Source: an uncultured Opitutia bacterium
Lineage (GTDB): Bacteria > Verrucomicrobiota > Verrucomicrobiia > Opitutales > Opitutaceae
Assembly: GCA_903859715.1 (NCBI GenBank)
Contig: CAIONS010000017.1
Span: forward strand, 1 to 38,414
Length of the DNA stretch: 38,414 nt
Direction: 5' to 3'
The position numbers and the translations under genes are program-made. Under the pieces are notes generated by a model, which saw nothing but the letters and a program-made list of their open reading frames with translations, was not told the origin of the DNA and made no database searches. Positions 32,001-38,414 of the stretch are shown here, piece by piece; position 1 is the first letter of the stretch; every line of letters begins with the position of its first letter.

Positions 32001-32463
32001 TCGCCAAGAGGAGTGTGCTCGTGTTTCCGCCGGAAATTGCCCCGTTCACCGTGATGGGGCCACCCGCCCAGGTTTGGGTCGCGGACAAGGTCACCGGCGC
32101 GGTGATGACCAGCGAACTGACTCCATCGCCGTTCCCTGCGAGCATGATGCCATTGGCGCCCAGTGTCAGTGTCTGGGTCCCGTAAATGACCGGCGAAACG
32201 CTGCTGGTCGCGGACGACGCCTGCAGCCCGAGGAAATTCGCCGTCACATCCAGATGGAGATTCGTCTCGCTGGTGTCGTTGAAGACCAGTGTGCGGGTCC
32301 CATCCACCACCGGTACCGTGCCACTGGCCCAGTTCGTGGCGCTGCTGAAATTATCGTCCGGGAATCCCCCCTCCCAAATCGCCGTCTGGGCGCGGGCGGC
32401 TGCGGCAAAAAACAGGAGCGCTATCAAAGAGATCGCACAAGAAACTAACTTGGGGCGGAACAT
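29095..32463 (-). CDS. PEP-CTERM surface protein with autotransporter-associated beta-strand repeats
   Basis: A 1122-residue secreted protein. The signal peptide is residues 1-26 (LVSCAISLIALLFFAAAARA, cleavage after the last Ala). The body is made of repeated autotransporter-associated beta-strand blocks (for example LTLSGNSTYSGTTTVND, NLRGVNTYSGGTTITSTGS) rich in Gly, Ser, Thr and Asn, expected to form a long beta-helix. The C-terminus is a canonical PEP-CTERM signal: PVPEPSTWALMATGLLTL, hydrophobic, then RRRRR. Such tails are cleaved by exosortase, linking the protein to exopolysaccharide export; a Wzc-like gene lies 3 kb away. ATG 32463 is preferred; a TTG at 32481 would add MHKKFG. No passenger enzyme domain is seen, and function is probably adhesion or matrix. 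Confidence 0.92.
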   Translation of the reverse strand: MFRPKLVSCAISLIALLFFAAAARAQTAIWEGGFPDDNFSSATNWASGTVPVVDGTRTLVFNDTSETNLHLDVTANFLGLQASSATSSVSPVIYGTQTLTLGANGIMLAGNGDGVSSLVITAPVTLSATQTWAGGPITVNGAISGGNTSTLLLANGYGYAYTLNNGASTFSGGVTVSGDATLMLGATGTPVGTGTLTLGDWTTLLIPTGSSIVLGNALVFGDNTSGYPVTVGATIPNYGYSPQASLKFGGNATLVANSGTSDLDIDLNPNTTVTFAGNLAGSAPGVCLDLGSPNGGNSLVIIQGSITNVSRIDLEDNVSVIFDGAGPTQLSGVSDIGTGYSNYLGLGGSYDTHVAAFITSSGLISPGSFNGTLGFDTTSGSVITFTDTIDLTNFQTTYGTFVGLGSATKAILSGQIIPPGGLNKQYGTAYFFGGGGGTLTVTSALVNDTYASLPQANQLLVLPGNAPLTLILSGSLSYTSGTHLDGAALIFDTPLPSSSFYIGQDSGGGYVGNTVNSTITDTGSGPQNFINLMTVAGSPTSSIVLGFDYFSPNSARNISGAIDLSTNGADVFLGTATAATYSGTITPFANTFQFSGVKGGQVTVTSASLTGVNSVVIGLSSPLESYGSISSVILPNANTYSSGTTLNSGYLYVGNNDSLGSGTLLVSTTNAAVGLMPFGGSVTLPNNVAVPYTGLQLNYTGSPYTLTLAGAISDAYGAGQLYINGPVTLSGNSTYSGTTTVNDTTLTVGSANGLGQSALVATAGSTIHFTAVSPVVTQLSLTGASADFSYAGGSPSLSDVLLSAGSTLTFANNSTPTINGFNSDEPNSGNIINIGTGAVLTFELGVDPDYNGTIAGNGALVVDGDNLNLRGVNTYSGGTTITSTGSITASNSSALGIAGVTVSGGLALNTGVTLTNPITLTGGTLAGYGTFSPGGNLTIQGGSLLAPGIATVAVDAGGTNVPAVGTLTFGGGTSLTFAHTLNTGGLNFSIADANGTSGSGFSLLNISGSLTITATAGSEFYIHLYSFDPGTNQAGNAANFNGGQGYSWLLVSTGSGVSNFSSSAFIIDQSNFTNSTGAGQFSVSQSGNDLMLNFTPVPEPSTWALMATGLLTLGAVVRRRRR

Positions 32464-32718
32464 CCCAAACTTCTTATGCAAGCCACTTGCGAGATCAAGA
32501 TTGGATTTTCTGCCCTATACGCCGGCGAGCAGCCCTTTGGCTTTGCCAGCATGACGCCTTTAGGAAAATCCGATGCGCGCGGGATCGTCCGAGTACGCCG
32601 CAGACCTCTGCAAAGGCGGACGGCGCCGGCTGATATCGGTTCAATTCCGCAGCTCAATTGTACGATGTGCATCACATGATTTTTCGGAAAATTACTCCGC
32701 TACAAGGAACCGCTTGCG
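32464..32718. promoter_or_regulatory. 255-bp divergent intergenic region with possible structured leader
   Basis: It separates the PEP-CTERM gene (minus) from the Ig/repeat gene (plus) and should hold both promoters. In the minus-strand leader, gccggc at 32521-32526 can pair with 32625-32630, enclosing a hairpin CGTCCG/CGGACG at 32586-32622. A tract CAAAGCCAAAGGGCT sits near the 3' side. It resembles no riboswitch closely enough for a call. For the plus gene, AAGGA at 32704-32708 is a fair Shine-Dalgarno. Confidence 0.35.
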
Positions 32719-34809
32719 ATGGAACCCAGACGTAGTGAACGTTTGCCACTCCCACTCCCTACCCTTGCCCATCAGATCCCTTTGCCTGTGAACTCCTCCC
32801 CCGCCCGTTCCATCCTTAAGCTTGCCTCGGTTCTCGCATGGGCGCTCGCCGCGACCGCCAGCCAGGCCCAAACCCATACAGCGTCCGTGACGCTCGATTG
32901 TCAGTCAATCGACCTATATCCCTCCGCTGCGGCGCCGGCGGCCGGCAGCACGAATGTTGTCACCTATTTCTCCACCTTTAACGGCACTTACGGGGGTTTC
33001 CTCACCGATCCCAACACCGGATTTGTCAGCGGTGAATTGCGCCCCCGCAGCGGCTCCCCGGGAGTCTATGAGGGCGCCTATTCATTCGTGGGCTCGAGCG
33101 GCACGCTGATCGACTACGGCTCTTACACGGTCACGCTCCCGACAACGGATGCCGACGGCAATGGCGTACCTGATGTGCTTCAGTATAATCGCACCGGGAC
33201 AGTGTCGGGCACCGGCACCGGCCAGAGCGCCGTACCCAACGGACCGGCTTTCACGGACACGCTCCAACTGACCCGCGCCACCAATTCGGAAACCGGCACC
33301 TATACGTTCACCACGCAAAACAGCGCGGGCGTGACCAATGTCGCCACCGGCACCTTCAGCCTTGTGACCTATCAGGGCACAGTCACCTACACCCGCGGCA
33401 CCACGAATTCGATGACCGTTTCGGTGACCGGCGTCATCACCGGGGGCAACACCCTGACTGGAACCACCACTTACACCACCTCCGGCACTGACCAATTGTC
33501 CTATGCTGCTTTCACTCTAACTAGTTCATCCGGTGACATCTTCTCGGCCCAGGCTGGAACCATGGTCCGCAACGGATCCACGTATGTCGGAGCCCTGAAC
33601 CTCGCTGACGGGTGGGATGAAACCTACTGGCCGGACTACGCCACCTACTCCTTTCAAATCACTGATCCCAACGATTCAAACGGCAATGGCATCCCTGATC
33701 TGACTGACTCGCTGGCGCCCACGACGGCACCGGTCATCACCGTCCAGCCTCAGGGTCACACCATGTCGGCCGGGGACAGTGTGGTCTTCGGCGTCACAGC
33801 GTCGGGCGGAACCCTCTCCTATCAATGGGCGGTGGGCGGCGTGCCCATCGCCGGGGCCACATCGTCGCAGCTGCTGATTTCCAATGTGCAGGCGAGCAAT
33901 GCCGGAACGTATACCGTGGCCGTCACCAATGCGATCGGGACAACCACGAGCCAGACGGCGACCCTCGCGGTGATACCAGCGACGAATCCCGGGCGCCTGA
34001 TCAACGTCTCGGTCCGCATCGTCTCGGGCACGGGTGCCAACGTGCTGTTCGTGGGCTTTGTGACGGGTGGCACCGGCACCGCGGGCAGCAAGCAGTTGCT
34101 AATTCGCGGGGTCGGCCCGACCCTGGCCAATTACGGCGTTCCCGGAGTGATGGCGGATCCGATCCTCAACATCATCCCCGCAGGCACGACGGTGCCGCTC
34201 CTGACCAACGACAACTGGAGCGGCGACCCCACCGTCACGAGCGTGGGGGCAGCCGTGGGCGCCTTTCCGCTGCCCAGCGCCACCAGCAAGGACGCGGCCC
34301 TCGTCGCGACGCTGCCCGCCGGCGTGTATTCGGCGAGTGTGAGCGGAGTAAACAGCACGACCGGGACGGTGCTGGCGGAAATCTACGATGCCAATCCCTC
34401 GGTGTTCAGCCCGATAACCCCGCGGCTCATTAATCTCTCGGCTCGGGCCACCATGACCAACGACAACCCGCTGATCGCGGGGTTTGTCATCGGCGGCTCC
34501 ACCGCCAAAACGCTGCTGATCCGCGCGGTGGGCCCGACCCTCGCCACCACCTACGGCGTCACCGGCGCGATGTCCGATCCGCAGATCCAGCTCAATCTCC
34601 CGCAGGGAACCACGCTGACCAACGACAATTGGGGCGGATCAACCCTGATCAGTACGACAGCGGCCAGTCTGGGGGCTTTTTCACTGGATCCGGCCAGCAA
34701 GGACGCCGTGCTCCTCGTGACGCTCGACCCGGGGGTTTATTCCGCGGAAGCCCTCGGCGTGGGCGGGTCCTCGGGTGTCGTGCTCGTGGAGATCTATGCC
34801 GTCCCTTAA
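32719..34809 (+). CDS. Large secreted Ig-domain protein with two C-terminal RLIN-type repeats
   Basis: A 696-residue exported protein. A long N-terminus (49 residues) contains the signal segment ILKLASVLAWALAATASQAQ. Residues 50-330 are Thr/Ser/Gly-rich beta structure without a known name. About 338-418 is an Ig-like domain (VITVQPQGHTMSAGDSVVFG to AGTYTVAVTNAIG). Two tandem repeats of about 130 residues follow (about 424-560 and 568-696), each starting RLIN(V/L)S and containing LLIR(G/A)VGPTLA, LTNDNW and KDA-L-TL-PGVYSA, ending VLAEIYD/VLVEIYA. Such repeats end many Opitutaceae surface proteins. There is no PEP-CTERM tail. The start ATG 32719 has an AAGGA 10 nt upstream; GTG 32788 is the alternative. 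Confidence 0.85.
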   Translation: MEPRRSERLPLPLPTLAHQIPLPVNSSPARSILKLASVLAWALAATASQAQTHTASVTLDCQSIDLYPSAAAPAAGSTNVVTYFSTFNGTYGGFLTDPNTGFVSGELRPRSGSPGVYEGAYSFVGSSGTLIDYGSYTVTLPTTDADGNGVPDVLQYNRTGTVSGTGTGQSAVPNGPAFTDTLQLTRATNSETGTYTFTTQNSAGVTNVATGTFSLVTYQGTVTYTRGTTNSMTVSVTGVITGGNTLTGTTTYTTSGTDQLSYAAFTLTSSSGDIFSAQAGTMVRNGSTYVGALNLADGWDETYWPDYATYSFQITDPNDSNGNGIPDLTDSLAPTTAPVITVQPQGHTMSAGDSVVFGVTASGGTLSYQWAVGGVPIAGATSSQLLISNVQASNAGTYTVAVTNAIGTTTSQTATLAVIPATNPGRLINVSVRIVSGTGANVLFVGFVTGGTGTAGSKQLLIRGVGPTLANYGVPGVMADPILNIIPAGTTVPLLTNDNWSGDPTVTSVGAAVGAFPLPSATSKDAALVATLPAGVYSASVSGVNSTTGTVLAEIYDANPSVFSPITPRLINLSARATMTNDNPLIAGFVIGGSTAKTLLIRAVGPTLATTYGVTGAMSDPQIQLNLPQGTTLTNDNWGGSTLISTTAASLGAFSLDPASKDAVLLVTLDPGVYSAEALGVGGSSGVVLVEIYAVP

Positions 34810-34917
34810 CGGATTGATGCAAGGCGAGCCGTGCTCGACGGACCGCGCTATTGATCAATACCTCCCGGGGAACTCCCCAACGGATGCAAGCCGCTTAAAA
34901 GTCGCAGTTAGACGCAA

Positions 34918-34949
34918 AAAGACCCCCGGAGTCGCCTCCGGGGGTCTTT
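34918..34949. terminator. Bidirectional intrinsic terminator
   Basis: A 14-bp perfect stem: aaagacccccggag (34918-34931) pairs with ctccgggggtcttt (34936-34949) around a TCGC tetraloop. It is the strongest terminator-like hairpin I saw in the window. It lies after the stop of the Ig/repeat gene (109 bp downstream) and directly after the tRNA-Gly 3' end, so it can serve both. The T/A flanks are short. Confidence 0.9.
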
Positions 34950-34954
34950 CGAAA

Positions 34955-35030
<76 letters not shown>

Positions 35031-35175
35031 AAAAACAGGGTGTCAGAACTAGGCCGCACGCCGGCTTCGTCAACAGCTATTTTGGCGGTGGATCAACCTG
35101 ATGCGGGCGAAGTCTCCTCACCTCGCTGGCCAAAGTCAAAAGGCGGGTGCGGGTAGCTCGCCCGCAACCTCCAAG

Positions 35176-37323
35176 CTACTTCAACTCCAGTCGGTCGCCG
35201 CTATCAGCTGACTTTCCCGCGCCCTTGGCCGAGGCACTCCGCCGGCGCTTGCCGCCGCCTTCACTGTAGTAGGAGTAGTTGTTCGTGTAGTAGCCGTAAT
35301 CCTCGCCGGAATTCAACGGCACCTGGTTGAGGACCACCCCGAGCAGCGGGGTCTTCAGGCCTTCCACGATCTGCTGCGCGCGGATCACCATGCTCTGCGG
35401 ATTGCGGCGGTGCTGGATCAGCAGCACGGCGCCATCCACTGCGCTCGCCAGCACGCTGGCATCGCTCACGCCGATGATCGGCGGGGAATCGAACACGATC
35501 TTGTCATAGCGGCCGCGCAGCGTGGCGATGAGGTCCTTCAGTCGGTTGAGATGCAGCAGGCCGAGCGTGAAGCCGGGAGCGCCACCGCTGGAGATAAAAT
35601 CGAGGTTGGGTGCGATGGATTTCTGGATGACGGCATCCAGCGGCTGCCGGTTCAGCAGGTACTCCGAAAGTCCCGGCTCCCGGGGACGGCCCGCCAGATG
35701 ATGCTGCGTCGGGCGGCGCACGTCGGAATCGATCAGGATGACGCGCTCGCCGGCGGCGGCCATGAGGCGGACGAGATGGTGGAGCGTGGTGGACTTGCCC
35801 TCGCCCGGTCCGGCGGAAAACAGCACAAGACTCGCCGGCTGGCCGGGCTTGAGCGCGAGGTTCAGGTTGGTGTGCAGCACGCGGTAAGGCTCGGCCTCGG
35901 AAGGATCCGAGTCATCATCCATCGGATCGCGGTGAAACGGGATGACCCCGAGCACGCCCAGTTTCAGACGCGTCTCGACATCGGCCACGTTGCGGAAGCT
36001 CGTGTCGAAATACTCGAGCAGCACAGCCACGCCGATGCCGAGGAGCGCCCCAAAGAGAAACGCGAAGGAGATGTTCAGCGGCCAGCTCGGCCGGCTCGGC
36101 CGGCGGGCCGCCTCCGCGGTGTTGAGAATCTCGATGGTGTGCTTCGGCACCTGGAAATCGATCTCCCGCTGGCGGAGCGTGAGCTTGAGCGTGGTCATGA
36201 GGCGCGTCTCATCGTCGAGTTTTTGCGCGGCCTCCTCGAACGGCCGCATGCGGTCGCGGGCCGAAAGGATCTGGTCGATCTTGGCCTGCCCGAGCTGCTG
36301 CTTGAGCTCGGTGACGCGGGACTCCGCCTCCTTGTAGGCGATCTCCAGCGCGCTTTCGTAGCCGCGCAGCTGGCCGTCGAGCTGCTCCTTGATCTTGGCG
36401 CGGTTCTCGACCGCCGAGACGAGGTCCGGGTGCGCCTCGCCGAGGCGGGCCTTGAGCTTCGTGACGTTTTGGTCGGCGAGCAGGTAGGCCTGCAGCAGGT
36501 TCTGGATGTTCGGGTCCTGGATCAGCTCGGAGTTGACCAGACTCAGGCGGTCCTCAAACGGGATGCTCCGGAAGCGCTCCCAGCGCGTCTTGCGGCCAAT
36601 GGCGTCGACGCTGAGCGCGATCAGCGAATTCTGCATCTGGCGCAGGGTCTCGATCTCCATGTCGGAGTAGCGGGCATTGAGATCGACGCCGGAAATGTTC
36701 AGGTCCTTGCGGAGTTTTTCCACGCTGTCGCGCTGCGCGGAGACGATGCGCTCCTGCGAGGCAAGTTCGTCGCTCAGCTTCGCGAGCCCCTCGCGCTGCT
36801 CGGACGTGGCGAGGTAGATGCGGTCATCCGAGTAGACGCGGGCAATTTCATTGGCGATGGCGGCGCCCAGATCCGCGTCCTGAGCGTAGACATTGATCTC
36901 GATCAACGACGAGCTGCGCTGCGACTCAACCCGGAGCATCTTGTCGGTGAGGTAGCGATACGTGACCGCGGACGGGAGCGCCCCGGTGACTCCCAGCGTG
37001 GCAGCCAGACGGTTGTTGAGCCCGAGGTTCGTGATCACCGGGTAGAGGATCTTCTCGGACTGCAGGATCTTGAACTGGTCCTGCAGGAAATACGGATCGT
37101 AGCTGCCGCTGCTCTGCGCCTGAAAGAGCCGCACCTCGCCCTCGGGTTTCTCGACCCGGATCTTCGTCGTCGCGAGGTACCAGCGCGGCAGAAAGGCGGT
37201 GACTACAACCGTGGTGATGACCACCAGGGTCAGGATCAGAAAAATGAGCGCCTGGCGCAACCGGAGCAGGCGCAGGAAATCGGCGAGCGTCGCGCTGTCC
37301 TTGCTGACGGGGGAATGGGCCAT
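35176..37323 (-). CDS. Wzc-like polysaccharide chain-length/tyrosine autokinase
   Basis: A 715-residue inner-membrane protein joining a Wzz-type chain-length domain to a bacterial tyrosine kinase. Transmembrane helix 1 is near residues 28-46 (LIFLILTLVVITTVVVTAFL). Residues about 180-400 are a periplasmic coiled-coil region. The second helix ISFAFLFGALLGIGVAVLL is followed by the cytoplasmic kinase. The kinase has Walker A SAGPGEGKSTTLHHL, A' VILIDSDVRRP and B KIVFDSPPIIG, and ends in a tyrosine cluster (DYGYYTNNYSYYSE) for autophosphorylation. It should control the length and export of an exopolysaccharide. ATG 37323 is preferred over the longer frame to 37407. It follows the beta-barrel gene on the same strand. 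Confidence 0.95.
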   Translation of the reverse strand: MAHSPVSKDSATLADFLRLLRLRQALIFLILTLVVITTVVVTAFLPRWYLATTKIRVEKPEGEVRLFQAQSSGSYDPYFLQDQFKILQSEKILYPVITNLGLNNRLAATLGVTGALPSAVTYRYLTDKMLRVESQRSSSLIEINVYAQDADLGAAIANEIARVYSDDRIYLATSEQREGLAKLSDELASQERIVSAQRDSVEKLRKDLNISGVDLNARYSDMEIETLRQMQNSLIALSVDAIGRKTRWERFRSIPFEDRLSLVNSELIQDPNIQNLLQAYLLADQNVTKLKARLGEAHPDLVSAVENRAKIKEQLDGQLRGYESALEIAYKEAESRVTELKQQLGQAKIDQILSARDRMRPFEEAAQKLDDETRLMTTLKLTLRQREIDFQVPKHTIEILNTAEAARRPSRPSWPLNISFAFLFGALLGIGVAVLLEYFDTSFRNVADVETRLKLGVLGVIPFHRDPMDDDSDPSEAEPYRVLHTNLNLALKPGQPASLVLFSAGPGEGKSTTLHHLVRLMAAAGERVILIDSDVRRPTQHHLAGRPREPGLSEYLLNRQPLDAVIQKSIAPNLDFISSGGAPGFTLGLLHLNRLKDLIATLRGRYDKIVFDSPPIIGVSDASVLASAVDGAVLLIQHRRNPQSMVIRAQQIVEGLKTPLLGVVLNQVPLNSGEDYGYYTNNYSYYSEGGGKRRRSASAKGAGKSADSGDRLELK

Positions 37324-37403
37324 GAAGTGGTGGAGAACGAACGCCCCGGCAGGAAATCCGGCAAGCTCATTGTACCCGGGCGCCGCGCAGCCGCGGCGCC
37401 GGG

Positions 37404-38321
37404 TCAAAAGGCATAGCTGGCACCCAGGCCGACCCGATCCCGGTTCTGCCCGCGGGACGGGTCATCCGAATCAACGTGGTCGTAGTCGAAGTGGGCGGTG
37501 ACCGTCCAGTTCTTGGTCGGGATATAGGACAGCGCCAGACCCAGGCGGGTCGTGGTTTCATTGCGGTCGGGCGAGCCGATGACGCCCTGCAACTGCGAGG
37601 GTTCGTAGTCGATGGAGCCGGAGGCGACAAAGAGGGCGCTCAGCGCGTGCTGCACGTTGACGAAGAAACGGTTCACCTTCGTGTCGGTGTAGAGGACGAC
37701 ATTCGAGGTTTCCTCGAGCGTGTGGACGTAGCCGGCGCTGATGAACGAGCCCTCGTTGTAATCGTACTTGAGGGACATCTCGGCATAGGGCGCCGTGGTG
37801 TTGTCCTGGTCGTCGCGCTGGCGCCACTCGGCACCCACGCGGACCGTGGCGGTGATTTTCTTCGCCACCGCGTAATCGAAGCCGCCCAGCAGGAAGTCGG
37901 AATGCTTGTCCTTGTCATCGCCGGACACGCGGTAGAGCACGTCCTCGTGGCGGTATTCGGCCGAGAGCTTCAGCTCGGGCACCAGATCGTAGTTGCCGGC
38001 GAGCCCGTAGAGATTCTCCGTGCGGTCGATGCTGGCGCCGAGCGTGGCGTTGTCGTAGCTGTAATTCATGCTGCGGAACTTCACGGTCATGCCCGTCTGG
38101 GGCGCGAAGCTCGTGGTGAAGCGGCCATTGAACTCGTTGCTCTTGTAAGACTGGTCGGTGTTGATCGTGACGCCGGAAAGGAGCGACTGGGGATTCCGCA
38201 CAATCGAGTAATCGTCACTCAGATCGACCGTGGTATCAGGTGAAAAGGCATGGGCCAGCCGGGCGTTGAGATCATGGCTGTCGAGGTTCTTGGAATGAGA
38301 TTGCCTCGATTTAGTGGACAC
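37404..38321 (-). CDS. Outer-membrane beta-barrel protein, 5' end incomplete
   Basis: A 305-residue C-terminal part of an exopolysaccharide-associated beta-barrel. It consists of alternating amphipathic strands (for example LKLSAEYRHEDVLYRVSG, ITATVRVGAEWRQRDDQ, NRFFVNVQHALSALFVASGSIDYEP) and ends with Phe (GLGASYAF), as outer-membrane proteins do. There is no signal peptide. The apparent start is GTG 38321, but the frame stays open to the window edge through a palindromic repeat. The native N-terminus is therefore missing, replaced or off-window. It lies 80 bp upstream of the Wzc-like kinase on the same strand and probably acts in the same export system as the outer-membrane part. Confidence 0.8.
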   Translation of the reverse strand: MSTKSRQSHSKNLDSHDLNARLAHAFSPDTTVDLSDDYSIVRNPQSLLSGVTINTDQSYKSNEFNGRFTTSFAPQTGMTVKFRSMNYSYDNATLGASIDRTENLYGLAGNYDLVPELKLSAEYRHEDVLYRVSGDDKDKHSDFLLGGFDYAVAKKITATVRVGAEWRQRDDQDNTTAPYAEMSLKYDYNEGSFISAGYVHTLEETSNVVLYTDTKVNRFFVNVQHALSALFVASGSIDYEPSQLQGVIGSPDRNETTTRLGLALSYIPTKNWTVTAHFDYDHVDSDDPSRGQNRDRVGLGASYAF

Positions 38322-38342
38322 CCGACCAGCGCATGAAACGTG

Positions 38343-38406
38343 CGCTGTTTGGTCGCTTCCGAGGACAGGAGCCCCAAGGCTTGCCGCAGGAAGCGACCAA
38401 ACAGCG
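38343..38406. repeat. Palindromic repeat at right window edge
   Basis: Arms cgctgtttggtcgcttcc (38343-38360) and ggaagcgaccaaacagcg (38389-38406) are perfect inverted copies, 18 bp each. The 28-base interior 38361-38388 is the reverse complement of the left-edge repeat core (27-54) with a few changes. The two copies share the core but not the arms. Confidence 0.85.
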
Positions 38407-38414
38407 CGCGGACG

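Noticed and set aside
32521-32560. c-di-GMP-I (GEMM) riboswitch upstream of the PEP-CTERM gene
   Set aside because: A CAAAGCCAAAGGGCT tract is reminiscent, but the paired 5' GGCAAAcc half and the 3' tetraloop receptor are not visible.
32665-32677. CRP-like site ATGTG-CAT-CACAT
   Set aside because: Arms are only 5 bp with a 3-bp spacer, not the 6-bp spacing of the CRP consensus.
38300-38414. Insertion-sequence end at the right window edge
   Set aside because: tagtggacac next to the truncated barrel gene looks like it might be a transposon end, but no transposase, long terminal repeat or target duplication is present in the window.

Overview
The window is GC-rich, densely coded and almost certainly chromosomal. 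It most resembles Verrucomicrobiota, family Opitutaceae. The pointers are a Planctomycetes/Verrucomicrobia-style bacterial microcompartment (BMC) operon, a PEP-CTERM protein with autotransporter-type beta repeats, an Ig/repeat surface protein of the 'RLIN-S' kind common in Opitutaceae, and a Wzc-type exopolysaccharide kinase. Taxonomy is inferred from gene content only. No rRNA, transposase, phage gene or CRISPR array was seen.

Layout. 1-972: a repeat fragment, a small lipoprotein and tRNA-Arg(TCT). 1049-8072 (minus): a sugar-acid operon with, in transcription order, an SDR, a split transketolase (N and C subunits), two enolase-superfamily acid dehydratases, a UlaG-like metallo-lactonase and, after a large inverted repeat, a second SDR. 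8321-18183: mostly housekeeping, with a LPLAT (DUF374) acyltransferase, a small glycogen-binding-like protein with a basic tail, tRNA-Ala(CGC), a membrane PIN/TRAM protein preceded by an unlisted 38-aa membrane peptide, an EVE protein, tyrA-aroA-cmk-plsC, trpS and a left-handed beta-helix protein. 18366-19502: a mutarotase-like hypothetical protein. 19666-27594 (minus): a twelve-gene BMC operon, with a divergent AraC-type regulator at 27720-28628. 28646-38321: rpoZ, the PEP-CTERM giant, the Ig/repeat protein, tRNA-Gly(GCC) with a terminator, the Wzc-like kinase and a 5'-incomplete beta-barrel protein.

How the parts may work together. The BMC operon encodes a complete shell (three BMC-H, one tandem-domain BMC-T, three BMC-P). 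Its enzymes are an HpcH/HpaI aldolase fused to two cupins, a D-2-hydroxyacid dehydrogenase, an SDR, a TIM-barrel isomerase/epimerase and a class II aldolase with an extra N-terminal module. The usual metabolosome core (CoA-acylating aldehyde dehydrogenase, PduL phosphotransacylase, acetate kinase) is absent from the window. The dehydratases of the 1-8 kb operon could make 2-keto-3-deoxy sugar acids, which HpcH/HpaI aldolases typically cleave to pyruvate plus an aldehyde. The two operons may therefore serve one plant or algal deoxy-sugar/sugar-acid route. This link is inference.

A second theme is intergenic architecture. Most gaps over 80 bp that lack a tRNA hold a long imperfect inverted repeat. 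Two families occur twice each at exactly constant length (89 bp and 153 bp). Both window ends lie in copies of another repeat, suggesting the window is a contig broken at repeats.
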